Assembly (NCBI GenBank): GCA_016868895.1
Contig: VGFK01000002.1
Coordinates: 186,001 to 250,000 of the forward strand
Direction of reading: 5' to 3'
DNA from: Bacteroidota bacterium
GTDB lineage: Bacteria; Bacteroidota; Bacteroidia; Chitinophagales; Chitinophagaceae
DNA length: 64,000 bases
The notes under the pieces were generated by a model. The model did no database searches and had not been told where the DNA came from. It saw only the letters and a list, made by a program, of their open reading frames with translations. Made by a program: the position numbers and the translations under genes. Every line of letters starts with the position of its first letter. Positions within the stretch are counted from its first letter, which is position 1. Shown one piece after another: positions 9,379 to 24,246 of the stretch.

Positions 9379-10590
9379 TTAAGCTACGGCTTTCTTGACC
9401 AAATCTGCCGCTTCACTCAAAAGAATAGCACTTTGAACCTTTAACCCGCTTTCGTCAATGAGCTTCTTTGCTTCAACAGCATTGGTGCCTTGGAGCCGCA
9501 CAATGATGGGGATGGAAATATTGCCCAGATTTTTATAGGCTTCTATTACGCCTGACGCAACCCGGTCGCAGCGGACAATCCCTCCAAAAATATTGATCAG
9601 AATGGCTTTGACATTGGGGTCTTGAAGGATGATTTTGAAACCTGCTTCAACGGTTTGTGCATTTGCAGTACCCCCCACATCCAAAAAGTTCGCCGGCTCA
9701 CCGCCACTCAGCTTGATCATATCCATGGTGGCCATTGCCAATCCTGCACCGTTGACCATGCAGCCGACATTGCCATCGAGTTTGACAAAATTTAGGTTGT
9801 ACTTTCCGGCTTCCACTTCGGTAGGGTCTTCCTCGGTGAGATCCCGCAAGGCAGCAAGATCAGGATGCCTTCCAAGTGCATTCTCGTCCAGATTCATTTT
9901 GCAATCCACTGCAATGATCTTGTCGTCAGCCGCCTTGAACAACGGATTGATTTCAAGCATGGAGCAATCCAACCCAACATAAGCAGTGTAGAGCTGTGTT
10001 ATGAATTTCACCATGTTTTTGAATGCATCGCCCGATAGACCCAAGTTGAATGCAATCTTTCTGGCCTGAAAGGGGAGAAGACCTCCTCCAGGATGTACCC
10101 ATTCCCGAAATATTTTTTCTGGTGTATCATGGGCCACATCTTCAATATTCATCCCCCCTTCGGTGGAATACATGATCACGTTTTGTCCTTTGCTTCTGTC
10201 CAGCAGAATGGAGAGGTAAAATTCTTTTCGCTCGGAAGGACCATCATAATACATGTCCTGCGCAACGAGAATTTTATTCACCACTTTACCCGTTGGACCG
10301 GTTTGCAGGGTGACAAGGGTGCCGCCCAGAATTTTTTGTGCAAATTCCTTGATGTCATCTTCACTTTTTCCAACCTTGACGCCGTTGATGCCGGTTTCCT
10401 TTACAGTTCCTTTACCGCGGCCACCTGCATGAATCTGTGCTTTTACGACCGCAAACCTGCTTCCTGATTTTTCTTTAATGGAAGCGTACGCGGAAAGTGC
10501 CTCTTCCACAGTGGAACAGGCCTTTCCTTCCTGTACGGGAACATGGTAGCGTTGAAGCAATTCCTTGGCTTGGTATTCGTGCAGATTCAT
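9379..10590 (-). CDS. sucC: Succinate-CoA ligase (ADP-forming), beta subunit
   Basis: A 403-residue subunit of succinyl-CoA synthetase, which interconverts succinyl-CoA and succinate with ATP formation in the TCA cycle. An N-terminal ATP-grasp domain starts MNLHEYQAKELL, with the nucleotide-binding stretch AQIHAGGRGKG. The C-terminal CoA-ligase domain carries NGAGLAMATMD, FLDVGGTA and NIFGGIVRCD. Length is normal for the family. The alpha-subunit gene sucD is not next to it and not in the window. It follows ilvC by 39 bp on the same strand, but a TATATTTG element at 10607-10614 suggests its own promoter. Confidence 0.96.
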   Translation of the reverse strand: MNLHEYQAKELLQRYHVPVQEGKACSTVEEALSAYASIKEKSGSRFAVVKAQIHAGGRGKGTVKETGINGVKVGKSEDDIKEFAQKILGGTLVTLQTGPTGKVVNKILVAQDMYYDGPSERKEFYLSILLDRSKGQNVIMYSTEGGMNIEDVAHDTPEKIFREWVHPGGGLLPFQARKIAFNLGLSGDAFKNMVKFITQLYTAYVGLDCSMLEINPLFKAADDKIIAVDCKMNLDENALGRHPDLAALRDLTEEDPTEVEAGKYNLNFVKLDGNVGCMVNGAGLAMATMDMIKLSGGEPANFLDVGGTANAQTVEAGFKIILQDPNVKAILINIFGGIVRCDRVASGVIEAYKNLGNISIPIIVRLQGTNAVEAKKLIDESGLKVQSAILLSEAADLVKKAVA

Positions 10591-10606
10591 TCCTGAAAAG
10601 TTTGCG

Positions 10607-10614
10607 CAAATATA
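10607..10614 (-). promoter_or_regulatory. -7 element upstream of sucC
   Basis: On the minus strand the sequence reads TATATTTG, an exact match to TAnnTTTG, 16 nt before the sucC ATG. A TTG lies 16 nt upstream of it, slightly closer than the usual 19. This would let sucC be transcribed independently of the branched-chain amino acid genes. Confidence 0.5.
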
Positions 10615-10629
10615 CTACAGCAACATCAA

Positions 10630-11679
10630 TCAATGTTGATTTTCAGGCCTCAGGCTTCTCACTGTTTTTCCGGCTTGCCACATTTCACTTTCCCTGAGTT
10701 CTTTGAGTTCTACTTCCAGCTTTTCGCGGTAATCGGGTTGTAAGTTGGAATCAATGCTGCGCTGACTTTCTTTGCCTGCCGCTACACTGTCGTATAATTC
10801 ATTGAACACCGGCATGGTGGCATCCCTGAACTTCTTCCACCAATCCAATGCTCCGCGCTGAGCCGTTGTAGAACAGTTGGCATACATCCAGTCCATTCCG
10901 TTTTCTGCCACCAATGGCATGAGCGATTGGGTCAATTCCTCAACTGTTTCATTGAAGGCTTCAGAAGGAGAGTGTCCTCTTTCGCGCAATACCTGATACT
11001 GTGCGGCAAAAATTCCTTGAATGGCACCCATCAAGGTTCCCCGCTCGCCGGTTAAATCGCTGAATACTTCTTTTTTAAAGTCGGTCTCAAACAGATAGCC
11101 GCTGCCGATGGCAATTCCCAGCGCCACCACGCGTTCTTTTGCGCGACCTGTTGCATCCTGGAAAATGGCATAACTGGAATTCAATCCTCTGCCTTGTAAA
11201 AACATCCTTCTTAACGAAGTGCCCGATCCCTTCGGAGCAACCAGAAAAACATCTACGTCGGCTGGGGGAATGATCCCTGTTTGATGGTTATAGGTAATTC
11301 CGAATCCATGTGAAAAGTAAAGTGCTTTTCCAGGAGTCAGGTATTTTTTTACGGTTGGCCACAATTGAATTTGAGCAGCATCTGATAGCAAGTAGCAGAT
11401 GATGGTGCCCCGTTGCAACGCTTCTTCAATTTCAAAAAGTGTTTCACCAGGGACGAAGCCATCAGAAACAGCTTTGTCCCATGTCTTGGAGTTTTTACGC
11501 TGACCAATGATCACATTGATGCCGTTCTCTTTTTGATTCAGCGCCTGACCGGGTCCCTGTACGCCGTACCCAATCACTGCCACGACTTCATTTTTCAATA
11601 CCTCCTGTGCTTTTGCCAGGGGGAATTCATCACGCGTGACCACATTTTCCAGTGTGCCTCCAAAATTTAATTGTGCCAT
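10630..11679 (-). CDS. ilvC: Ketol-acid reductoisomerase
   Basis: A 349-residue enzyme of isoleucine, leucine and valine synthesis. It isomerises and reduces acetolactate or acetohydroxybutyrate using NADPH and Mg2+. The N-terminal Rossmann domain contains VIGYGVQGPGQALN (a GxGxxGxxxA/G variant) with the cofactor-specificity loop GQRKNSKTW. The knotted C-terminal domain shows the Mg-binding acidic residues in DLTGERGTLMGAIQG and ETVEELTQ. Length is that of the class I (short) enzyme. It is the last ilv gene of the cluster, 27 bp after ilvN. Confidence 0.96.
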   Translation of the reverse strand: MAQLNFGGTLENVVTRDEFPLAKAQEVLKNEVVAVIGYGVQGPGQALNQKENGINVIIGQRKNSKTWDKAVSDGFVPGETLFEIEEALQRGTIICYLLSDAAQIQLWPTVKKYLTPGKALYFSHGFGITYNHQTGIIPPADVDVFLVAPKGSGTSLRRMFLQGRGLNSSYAIFQDATGRAKERVVALGIAIGSGYLFETDFKKEVFSDLTGERGTLMGAIQGIFAAQYQVLRERGHSPSEAFNETVEELTQSLMPLVAENGMDWMYANCSTTAQRGALDWWKKFRDATMPVFNELYDSVAAGKESQRSIDSNLQPDYREKLEVELKELRESEMWQAGKTVRSLRPENQH

Positions 11680-11706
11680 AAACTTGTTTTGTATTGTTTT
11701 AAAAGA

Positions 11707-12294
11707 TTAAACGATGCTGGAGTTGGCTTCTTCCTCAGAAATGGGATCTTCGGAAATATGGGGAGCAGGTTCCACCTGTTCGAATTCCCGAAGTTTCTCG
11801 TGGAATCCTTTGCTGTCTTTGATAATCGCTACCCGTGCACTTCGGACAAATTCTATCAGTCCATAAGGTGCGAGTACCTCAATCAGTTTATCGGTTTCTT
11901 CGCGCTGACCGGTTGTTTCAAAAATGGTGTAGTCCTTTCGAATAGCCACTACACGCGCTCCATAGGTTCTGAGCAACCGTTCTACTTTCACTTTTTCAGC
12001 AATGATGTCCGTCGGCACCTTGTACAACGCAAGTTCCTGCCAGATGATATTGTCATTGGTATTGAAGTATACTTTGAGCACGTCCACCTGTTTTTCGATT
12101 TGGCGCACCACTTTCCTCACCATGACCTCGGTTTCATGGATCACAATATTGAACCGGTGAATGCCTTCTACTTCTGATGGAGAAGTATTCAGGCTTTCGA
12201 TGTTGATTTTTCTGCGCGAAAAAATGATGGCAATGCGGTTGAGTAAGCCTACCTGGTTCTCGGCATATACGGTCAGTGTATATTCTTGTTTCAT
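11707..12294 (-). CDS. ilvN: Acetolactate synthase, small (regulatory) subunit
   Basis: A 195-residue protein with an N-terminal ACT domain (YTLTVYAENQVGLLNRIAII, residues 4-80) and the C-terminal ALS_ss domain (ERLLRTYGARVVAIRKDY, TGQREETDKLI). In the family this subunit activates the catalytic subunit and confers feedback inhibition by valine. A Glu/Pro/Ser-rich tail of about 25 residues follows. It lies 5 bp downstream of ilvB in the same direction. Confidence 0.95.
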   Translation of the reverse strand: MKQEYTLTVYAENQVGLLNRIAIIFSRRKINIESLNTSPSEVEGIHRFNIVIHETEVMVRKVVRQIEKQVDVLKVYFNTNDNIIWQELALYKVPTDIIAEKVKVERLLRTYGARVVAIRKDYTIFETTGQREETDKLIEVLAPYGLIEFVRSARVAIIKDSKGFHEKLREFEQVEPAPHISEDPISEEEANSSIV

Positions 12295-12299
12295 GTCGT

Positions 12300-14039
12300 T
12301 TATTTTAAGCGGACTTCGCTAACGCCACATCCCTGGGGCACCATAGGAAATACATTGTTCTCCTTGCCCACGTGTACCTCCAGCAGATAAGCACCATTGT
12401 GCTCAAGCATGGTTTTCAGTGCTGCAACAAGATCATCTCGTTGGCTGATGGAATTGCCTTCAATGCGATAGCCTTTTGCTACGGTTACGTAGTCGGGGCT
12501 ATCGATATCCACAAATGAGTAGCGTTTTTCGTGAAAGAGTTGTTGCCATTGCCGCACCATTCCAAGAAAGTGGTTGTTGAGGATGAGAATTTTTATGTTG
12601 ATGTTATTCTGCATGATGGTCCCCAATTCTTGAATGGTCATTTGGATCCCTCCATCGCCAATGATGGCAACAACCGTACGATCTGGAGCTCCGTATTTTG
12701 CTCCCATGGCGGCAGGAAGGGCAAATCCCATGGTGCCCAGTCCGCCCGATGTGATATTGCTTTTGCTTTCTGTGAATTTGGCATACCGGCAGGCCACCAT
12801 CTGGTGCTGTCCTACATCGGTTACGATGATTGCATCACCACCGGTGAGTAAGTTGAGTTGGTGGATCACTTCTCCCATGGTCATGATATCAGAAGTCGGG
12901 TGAAGTTCCTGTTCAATCACCGCGTCTATTTCTTTTTCCATGCATTCGCTGAAGCGTGCAATCCAGGCAGAATGATTGTTTTTCTTTAACGCTGCGGTGA
13001 TCAGCGGTAAGGTTTCTTTGCAGTCGCCCCAGACGGGAACATCTGCCTTGATATTTTTATCGATCTCTGCCGGATCAATGTCCAGGTGGATCACCTTTGC
13101 CTGCTTGGCATAGCGGTCTAACCGACCCGTCACGCGGTCATCGAAACGCATGCCCACGGCAATCAGCACGTCACACTCGTTGGTCATCACATTGGGCCCG
13201 TAATTACCGTGCATACCCAGCATGCCCACATTCAACGGATGATCGGTAGGCAGTGCGCTGAGACCGAGAATGGTCCAGGCTGCAGGCAGACCTGCTTTTT
13301 CAATGAAATCTTTGAATTCTTGCTCGGCCTTGCCAAGAATAACGCCTTGTCCAAAGATAACCAGCGGGCGTTCTGCTTTGTTGATCATGGACGCGGCAGC
13401 CTGAATGTATTCGTTGCGAACAATGGGAGTGGGGCGATAGCTTCGGATGTGGGTACACTTTTCATAGCCCGCGTACTGAAATTTTTGGATCTGTGCATTC
13501 TTGGTGATGTCAATCAGCACAGGGCCCGGTCTTCCGCTCCCGGCAATGTAATAGGCCTTGGCCATTACTTCTGGAATTTCAGTGGCGTCGGTTACCTGGT
13601 AGTTCCACTTGGTGGCCGGTGTGGTGATGTTGATGACATCGGTTTCCTGGAATGCGTCGGTTCCCAGCAAATGGGCAAACACCTGGCCTGTGATGCACAC
13701 CAATGGGGTGGAGTCGATCAGCGCATCGGCCAGTCCGGTAACCAGGTTGGTGGCACCCGGACCACTGGTTGCAAAAACAGTCCCGATGTTTCCAGAGGAT
13801 CGTGCATACCCTTGTGCCGCGTGAATACCACCTTGTTCGTGGCGAACCAGAACATGTTCCAGTTGATCGCGGTAGTCGTATAGCGCGTCATAGATGGGCA
13901 TGATGGCACCACCGGGATAACCAAATATGGTTTTCACGCCTTCGGCGACCAATGCCTTCAATACGGCTTCACTTCCCGAGATTTCAATGGTTTCGGTGAG
14001 AGTGGTGGCTAATGCTGAGTTGAGTGTTTCTGTCTGCAT
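12300..14039 (-). CDS. ilvB: Acetolactate synthase, large (catalytic) subunit
   Basis: A 579-residue thiamine-diphosphate enzyme that condenses pyruvate with pyruvate or 2-oxobutyrate, the first common step of branched-chain amino acid synthesis. Seen in the sequence: the catalytic Glu in VRHEQGGIHAAQGYAR, the central FAD-binding domain (GMLGMHGNYGPN), and the thiamine-diphosphate motif beginning GDGGIQMTIQEL and closing at LNN. The first 20 or so residues are a variable extension. It is followed by ilvN and preceded by ilvD with 5 bp on each side. Confidence 0.96.
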   Translation of the reverse strand: MQTETLNSALATTLTETIEISGSEAVLKALVAEGVKTIFGYPGGAIMPIYDALYDYRDQLEHVLVRHEQGGIHAAQGYARSSGNIGTVFATSGPGATNLVTGLADALIDSTPLVCITGQVFAHLLGTDAFQETDVINITTPATKWNYQVTDATEIPEVMAKAYYIAGSGRPGPVLIDITKNAQIQKFQYAGYEKCTHIRSYRPTPIVRNEYIQAAASMINKAERPLVIFGQGVILGKAEQEFKDFIEKAGLPAAWTILGLSALPTDHPLNVGMLGMHGNYGPNVMTNECDVLIAVGMRFDDRVTGRLDRYAKQAKVIHLDIDPAEIDKNIKADVPVWGDCKETLPLITAALKKNNHSAWIARFSECMEKEIDAVIEQELHPTSDIMTMGEVIHQLNLLTGGDAIIVTDVGQHQMVACRYAKFTESKSNITSGGLGTMGFALPAAMGAKYGAPDRTVVAIIGDGGIQMTIQELGTIMQNNINIKILILNNHFLGMVRQWQQLFHEKRYSFVDIDSPDYVTVAKGYRIEGNSISQRDDLVAALKTMLEHNGAYLLEVHVGKENNVFPMVPQGCGVSEVRLK

Positions 14040-14044
14040 GTGGT

Positions 14045-15730
14045 TTATTTGTCGGTGATACAGCCTTCCGCTGCTGTCGTCACGTATTTCGCATATTTAT
14101 AGAGTATTCCTTTTTGAGCGGCAAGCAGCGGTTGTTTCCAGGCCGCTTTGCGGGCTTGAAGGGTGGGTTCATCGATGAGTACATTCATGGTGTTGTGTAC
14201 AGCATCGATTTCAATCGTATCATTTTCTTCGATGATTGCGAGGTTGCCGCCATCGAATGCTTCAGGAGTAATGTGGCCCACCACAAATCCATGTGTGCCG
14301 CCGCTGAATCGGCCATCCGTGATCAGCGCAACATCTTTTCCTAATCCTGCTCCGATGATTGCAGAAGTGGGCTTCAGCATCTCGGGCATGCCTGGAGCTC
14401 CGCGTGGTCCCACATACCGAATCACCACTACGTCACCTTTTTTTACTCTTCCGCTGCTGATTCCTTCGATGAGTGCTTTTTCTCCATCAAATACCCGTGC
14501 AGGTCCCACAAAGCGTTCGCCTTCTTTGCCGCTGATCTTTGCTACACTGCCGCCTTGTGCAATATTTCCGTAGAGAATCTGCAGATGTCCGGTGGCTTTA
14601 ATGGGGTTTTCCAACGGACGAATAATCGTTTGCTGGGAGAAGTCAATATCGGGAACGGTTGCAAGATTTTCCGCAACGGTTTTGCCTGTGACGGTCAAGC
14701 AAGAACCATCAATCAGTCCCTTCTGCATCAGGTACTTCATCACCAACGGCACGCCTCCAATATGATGCAGGTCTTCCATCAGGTATTTTCCAGAAGGTTT
14801 AAAATCGGCGATGACGGGGACCTTATTGCTCATGGCTTGCACGTCGTCTTGTGTCAACACAATGCCTACGCTGTGCGCCATGGCAATGAGGTGCAATACA
14901 GCATTGGTGGAACCTCCCATCGCCACAATAATGGCCAGGGCGTTATCGAATGCCTTTCGGGTCATGATATCGGAAGGCTTGATATCTTTTTCGAGCAACA
15001 CCCGAATCGCTTTTCCGGCTTCAGCACATTCTTTCTTTTTTGCTTCACTTAGCGCAGGATTGGAAGAAGAATAAGGAAGGCTCATGCCAAGTGCTTCAAT
15101 GGCAGACGACATGGTATTGGCGGTGTACATGCCTCCGCAGGCACCGGCGCCAGGGCACGAATGTTTGACGATGCCTTTGAAGTCTGCTTCATCCAACTGG
15201 CCTGCAATTTTTTTGCCCAATGCTTCAAATGCCGAAACAATATTGAGGTCTTCTCCTTTGTAATGACCCGGAGCAATGGTGCCGCCATAGACCATGATGG
15301 ATGGCCGGTTCAACCGCCCCATCGCCATGATTGAACCCGGCATGTTTTTATCACATCCAGGAACGGTAATCAACGCATCATAGTATTGCGCTCCGCATAC
15401 TGTCTCAATGGAATCTGCGATGATGTCCCTGCTCACCAATGAATACCGCATGCCATCGGTTCCATTGGACATGCCATCGCTTACGCCAATGGTATTGAAA
15501 ATCAATCCCACCAAATCATTCTCCCATACTCCTTTTTTAATGATGGCCGATAATTCATTGAGGTGCATGTTGCACGTATTGCCGTCATAGCCCATGCTCG
15601 CAATACCCACCTGTGCTTTTGCCAGATCATCATCGGTCAGCCCAATGCCATAGAACATCGCCTGGGCTGCAGGTTGTGTGGGATCTTGCGTTATGGTTTT
15701 GCTGTATGCATTCAATTCCATGGTGTACAA
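14045..15730 (-). CDS. ilvD: Dihydroxy-acid dehydratase
   Basis: A 561-residue iron-sulfur enzyme that dehydrates dihydroxy acids to 2-oxo acids in valine and isoleucine synthesis. Cluster-binding cysteines are visible in [19 protein letters not shown] and [18 protein letters not shown]. The C-terminal domain carries [19 protein letters not shown] with the conserved catalytic serine region. Its start codon directly abuts the leuB stop with no gap, so translation is probably coupled. Confidence 0.96.
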   Translation of the reverse strand: MYTMELNAYSKTITQDPTQPAAQAMFYGIGLTDDDLAKAQVGIASMGYDGNTCNMHLNELSAIIKKGVWENDLVGLIFNTIGVSDGMSNGTDGMRYSLVSRDIIADSIETVCGAQYYDALITVPGCDKNMPGSIMAMGRLNRPSIMVYGGTIAPGHYKGEDLNIVSAFEALGKKIAGQLDEADFKGIVKHSCPGAGACGGMYTANTMSSAIEALGMSLPYSSSNPALSEAKKKECAEAGKAIRVLLEKDIKPSDIMTRKAFDNALAIIVAMGGSTNAVLHLIAMAHSVGIVLTQDDVQAMSNKVPVIADFKPSGKYLMEDLHHIGGVPLVMKYLMQKGLIDGSCLTVTGKTVAENLATVPDIDFSQQTIIRPLENPIKATGHLQILYGNIAQGGSVAKISGKEGERFVGPARVFDGEKALIEGISSGRVKKGDVVVIRYVGPRGAPGMPEMLKPTSAIIGAGLGKDVALITDGRFSGGTHGFVVGHITPEAFDGGNLAIIEENDTIEIDAVHNTMNVLIDEPTLQARKAAWKQPLLAAQKGILYKYAKYVTTAAEGCITDK

Positions 15731-16849
15731 TTAAATAATGGTGGATTTTCTCATTTGGATATTCGCTCTGTTGACGGCATCATCAACGCGGTTGAGGATA
15801 AAGTCGCACAGCAATTCTCCAATGGTAGAAGTAAAATAAAAATTGACCGGGTCAATGTCCTTGGTAACGAATCCATGTTGAATGGACCAGTCGACTGCCT
15901 CTTTAATGTTCTGTGCTTCTTCTTTTAATCCAAGGCTCTCCAGCATCAGGGCAGAAGAAAGAATGGACCCAATGGGATTGGCAATGTCTTTGCCTGCTGC
16001 TTGCGGATACGAGCCATGTATGGGTTCGAATACAGAAGTGCCGGAGCCGATGGATGCAGAAGGAAGCAATCCCAGCGAACCCGCCAATACACTGGCTTCA
16101 TCACTGAGGATATCGCCAAACATGTTTTCCGTAAGGATCACATCGAATTGAGCCGGATGAAGGATCAATTGCATGGCTGCGTTGTCTACAAACATGAATT
16201 CAGTCTGCACTTCAGGAAATGCATGGGATAGTTCTGAAATAGTTTTTCTCCAGAGCCGGGATGTTTCCAGGACATTGGCTTTGTCGACCAGACAAAGTCG
16301 TTTTTTCCGGCGCATGGCATGTTCAAAGGCAAGGGTTCCAACGCGTGTAATTTCATCTACTGAATACGTGCAGGTGTCTACGGCCCACTGTCCATCGGCG
16401 CTCAATTTTTTTTCACCGAAATAAATCCCTCCAGTGAGCTCCCGGTAAATGATCAGATCTGTATTGTTTAGCCGGGTTGATTTTATGGGCGAAAGGTGAT
16501 GAAGAGAAGGATAGGTTTGGACAGGGCGAATGTTGGCGAACAATCCCAGCTCCTTTCGCATGCTCAACAAGCCCTGTTCTGGTCGAACTTTTGCCAGTGG
16601 ATCGTTGTCAAATGCGGGATCGCCCACTGCGCCAAACAGCACGGCATCACTGCTTCTGCACAGTTCCAGTGTTTCTTCCGGAAGGGGAGAGCCGGTAGCA
16701 TGTATGGCGACAGCACCTATTTGTCCGTGCTTGTACTCCAAGTGATGATCAAATTTTTTTGCAATGGTGTCCAGTACCAGCAAGGATTGATGGATGACTT
16801 CTGGGCCGATGCCATCTCCTGGTAGAACTGCTATGGTAAGGGTGGGCAT
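15731..16849 (-). CDS. leuB: 3-isopropylmalate dehydrogenase
   Basis: A 372-residue decarboxylating dehydrogenase of leucine synthesis, NAD- and Mg2+-dependent. Family motifs: VLPGDGIGPEV at the start, ELTGGIYFGEK (the RELTGGIYFG substrate loop), VDKANVLETSRLWR (active-site lysine), and NMFGDILSDEASVLAGSLGLLPSAS near the nucleotide site, followed by FEPIHGS. The presence of RELTGGIYFG favours LeuB over isocitrate dehydrogenase. It sits 4 bp after leuA. Confidence 0.95.
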   Translation of the reverse strand: MPTLTIAVLPGDGIGPEVIHQSLLVLDTIAKKFDHHLEYKHGQIGAVAIHATGSPLPEETLELCRSSDAVLFGAVGDPAFDNDPLAKVRPEQGLLSMRKELGLFANIRPVQTYPSLHHLSPIKSTRLNNTDLIIYRELTGGIYFGEKKLSADGQWAVDTCTYSVDEITRVGTLAFEHAMRRKKRLCLVDKANVLETSRLWRKTISELSHAFPEVQTEFMFVDNAAMQLILHPAQFDVILTENMFGDILSDEASVLAGSLGLLPSASIGSGTSVFEPIHGSYPQAAGKDIANPIGSILSSALMLESLGLKEEAQNIKEAVDWSIQHGFVTKDIDPVNFYFTSTIGELLCDFILNRVDDAVNRANIQMRKSTII

Positions 16850-16853
16850 GAAC

Positions 16854-18005
<1,152 letters not shown>

Positions 18006-18173
18006 GTGGTTGTTGTTTATAAGTTGTGGATAGCGGGGCTAAGCGACCGTCTGCTAATTTAAACGATAAAATCTCGTTTTTGGAACAAAATCATTTTAAA
18101 ATTACGATGTATAAACTTAAATAGAGATCAAAAATTATCTGTATATCAATATTTATAATAAATTTATACTACG
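18006..18173. promoter_or_regulatory. Divergent intergenic region leuA / helical-repeat gene
   Basis: This 168-bp AT-rich region must hold the promoters for the leuA cluster (minus) and the 18174 gene (plus). I found no exact TAnnTTTG on either strand; TAATTTTTG on the minus strand near 18129-18137 has one T too many. The leuA leader contains an 11-codon mini-ORF (18059-18094, minus) and a 6-bp hairpin with arms AAACGA and TCGTTT that overlaps it. See the corresponding finding. Confidence 0.5.
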
Positions 18174-19724
18174 ATGTCCAAAACAATAAAAAGCGATACA
18201 TTTCAACTGGTAAAAGCGCTGGATAAGGGGGAGAAGCGAAATTTCAAGCTCTTTATGGGGAGGGTAGCGGCATCAAAAGATTTAAAAGTCGTTACCCTTT
18301 TTGATGCAATGGACCGGATGGAGACCTATGATGAAAGGGTTCTGCTTCAGCGCCACCCTGAACTAAAAAAGCATCAGCTTTCCAATTTGAAAGCGCATTT
18401 GTACCGTCAAGTTCTCGCCAGTTTGCGGATGATGCGCAACGAGCAGGCGATTGATATGCAGTTGCACGAGCAGTTGGATCAAGCGAGAATATTGTACAAC
18501 AAGGGACTGTATCGGCAGAGTTTAAAAGTTCTCGAGAAGGCCAAACAGCGCTCACGGGAGTACAACCAAATTACCTTTTGGATGCAGGCTCTTTTTCTGG
18601 AAAAGAAAATAGAAACCTTGCACATCACGCGGAGTTTTGATGATCGGGCAGAGGTGTTGGCCGAAGAAGTTGTTGAACTCAATGACCGGCTGACGAAAGT
18701 GGGACAACTCAGCAACCTCGCGCTTCAGCTGTATGGTTGGTACATCAAAAATGGACACGTTCGGGATGAACGCGATGTGCTGGCCGTGAAAGCGTTTTAT
18801 CAAGCGCATCTTCCTGAACGCGCAATTGAAGCAGAAGGATTTTATGAACGCTTGTATCTCTACCAAAGTCAAGCCTGGTACGGGTTTATCCTGCAAGACT
18901 TCCTTGTGTATTATCGGAATTGTCAGCGGTGGGTAGATTTATTCGAGCGTGAGCCACAGATGATTCGTGCAGAGCCCCAACACTTCATCAAGGGAATGCA
19001 CAACATCCTCAATGCACATTTTCTGCTGCGCAACGACAAGAAATTTTTACACGAAAAAAATCGATTCGAAGCATTTTCCAATTCTGCAGAAGGGAAGGCC
19101 ACCATCAATTCACGCGTGCAGTGTTTTGTGTACTTATACCTGGCTAAATTGAACCGTCATTTTTTAGCAGGTAGTTTTTCTGAGGGACTCACACTGGTGC
19201 CCGTGATTGAAGAAGGTCTGAAAAAATTTGCACTGCACATCGATCGTCACCGCACCCTGGTTTTTTACTACAAAATTGCCTGTCTGTTTTTTGGATGCGG
19301 GGATTACAACCAAGCCATCACCTACCTGAACAAGATCATCCACTGGAATGCCGATCTGCGATCGGATTTACAGTGTTACGCGCGAATGCTCCACCTGATC
19401 GCCCATTTTGAACTGGGGAATAACTCCATCATCGAGCACCAGCTCAAATCTCTGTACCGGTTCATGTCCAAAATGGAAAACCTCAGTACGGTGGAACTGC
19501 GCATTTTTGATTTTCTTCGAAATGCCATTGGTATGTCGCGCGCCCGCGCCCGCTCAGCGTTTCAGCAATTGCATGAGCAACTCAAAGAACTGGAAGGTCG
19601 GCCTACCGAAAGCCGCTCGTTCATGTATTTGGACATCGTTTCCTGGTTGGAAAGCAAGATCCGAAAAGTGCCGGTTCAGACGGTCATTGCTGATCGCTAC
19701 CGGTCCCGCAGCCATGCCGCATGA
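18174..19724 (+). CDS. Uncharacterised all-helical (TPR-like) protein
   Basis: A 516-residue protein I cannot assign to a named family. There is no signal peptide or transmembrane segment, so it should be cytosolic. The sequence is almost entirely predicted helix, with repeated pairs resembling tetratricopeptide units, for example around ARILYNKGLYRQSLKVLEKA (about residues 103-122) and YKIACLFFGCGDYNQAITYL (about residues 365-384). The N-terminus resembles a short winged or helical domain (FQLVKALDKGEKRNFKLF). It is divergent from leuA and precedes rpoC by 208 bp. A scaffold role is possible from the architecture, but no function can be claimed. Confidence 0.85.
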   Translation: MSKTIKSDTFQLVKALDKGEKRNFKLFMGRVAASKDLKVVTLFDAMDRMETYDERVLLQRHPELKKHQLSNLKAHLYRQVLASLRMMRNEQAIDMQLHEQLDQARILYNKGLYRQSLKVLEKAKQRSREYNQITFWMQALFLEKKIETLHITRSFDDRAEVLAEEVVELNDRLTKVGQLSNLALQLYGWYIKNGHVRDERDVLAVKAFYQAHLPERAIEAEGFYERLYLYQSQAWYGFILQDFLVYYRNCQRWVDLFEREPQMIRAEPQHFIKGMHNILNAHFLLRNDKKFLHEKNRFEAFSNSAEGKATINSRVQCFVYLYLAKLNRHFLAGSFSEGLTLVPVIEEGLKKFALHIDRHRTLVFYYKIACLFFGCGDYNQAITYLNKIIHWNADLRSDLQCYARMLHLIAHFELGNNSIIEHQLKSLYRFMSKMENLSTVELRIFDFLRNAIGMSRARARSAFQQLHEQLKELEGRPTESRSFMYLDIVSWLESKIRKVPVQTVIADRYRSRSHAA

Positions 19725-19762
19725 ACCCATGGATTTTCGCCCATTTTTCACGATAATTTTTA

Positions 19763-19792
19763 TTGCTAATTCACCCCTTTTAGCTACCTTTG
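19763..19792 (+). promoter_or_regulatory. Promoter for rpoC (Bacteroidota type)
   Basis: TTG at 19763-19765, a 19-nt spacer, then TACCTTTG at 19785-19792. This is an exact match to the Bacteroidota primary sigma consensus TTG-N19-TAnnTTTG. Transcription should begin near 19797-19800, giving an rpoC leader of about 135 nt. Confidence 0.72.
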
Positions 19793-19844
19793 CCATCCTT
19801 AAATTTGGCATGCCCGCACCTCTACACGTTCATATCCTTGTAAA

Positions 19845-19886
19845 TTATTGATTATCAATAAATTACACGTGGAACACGCTTCCACG
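19845..19886 (+). other. Palindrome and hairpin in the rpoC leader
   Basis: Two symmetric elements lie in the predicted 5' leader. TTATTGAT-T-ATCAATAA (19845-19861) is a perfect 8-bp inverted repeat around one base, suited to a dimeric DNA-binding protein. CGTGGAA-CACGC-TTCCACG (19868-19886) is a perfect 7-bp hairpin with a 5-nt loop. No T tract follows, so it is not an intrinsic terminator. A regulatory role is inference. Confidence 0.5.
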
Positions 19887-19932
19887 GTGAATCTGTCGTG
19901 CGATCGTTTGACCATCAAAAGAAAACAGCGCT

Positions 19933-24228
<4,296 letters not shown>

Positions 24229-24246
24229 TCCATTTAAACTCCACGT

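Noticed and set aside
13209-13883. 224-codon plus-strand open frame antisense to ilvB
   Set aside because: Low-complexity, no recognisable domain, lies wholly within a strongly conserved gene on the other strand.
18006-18058. Intrinsic terminator/attenuator just before leuA
   Set aside because: No GC-rich stem followed by a T tract exists between the mini-ORF and the leuA start.
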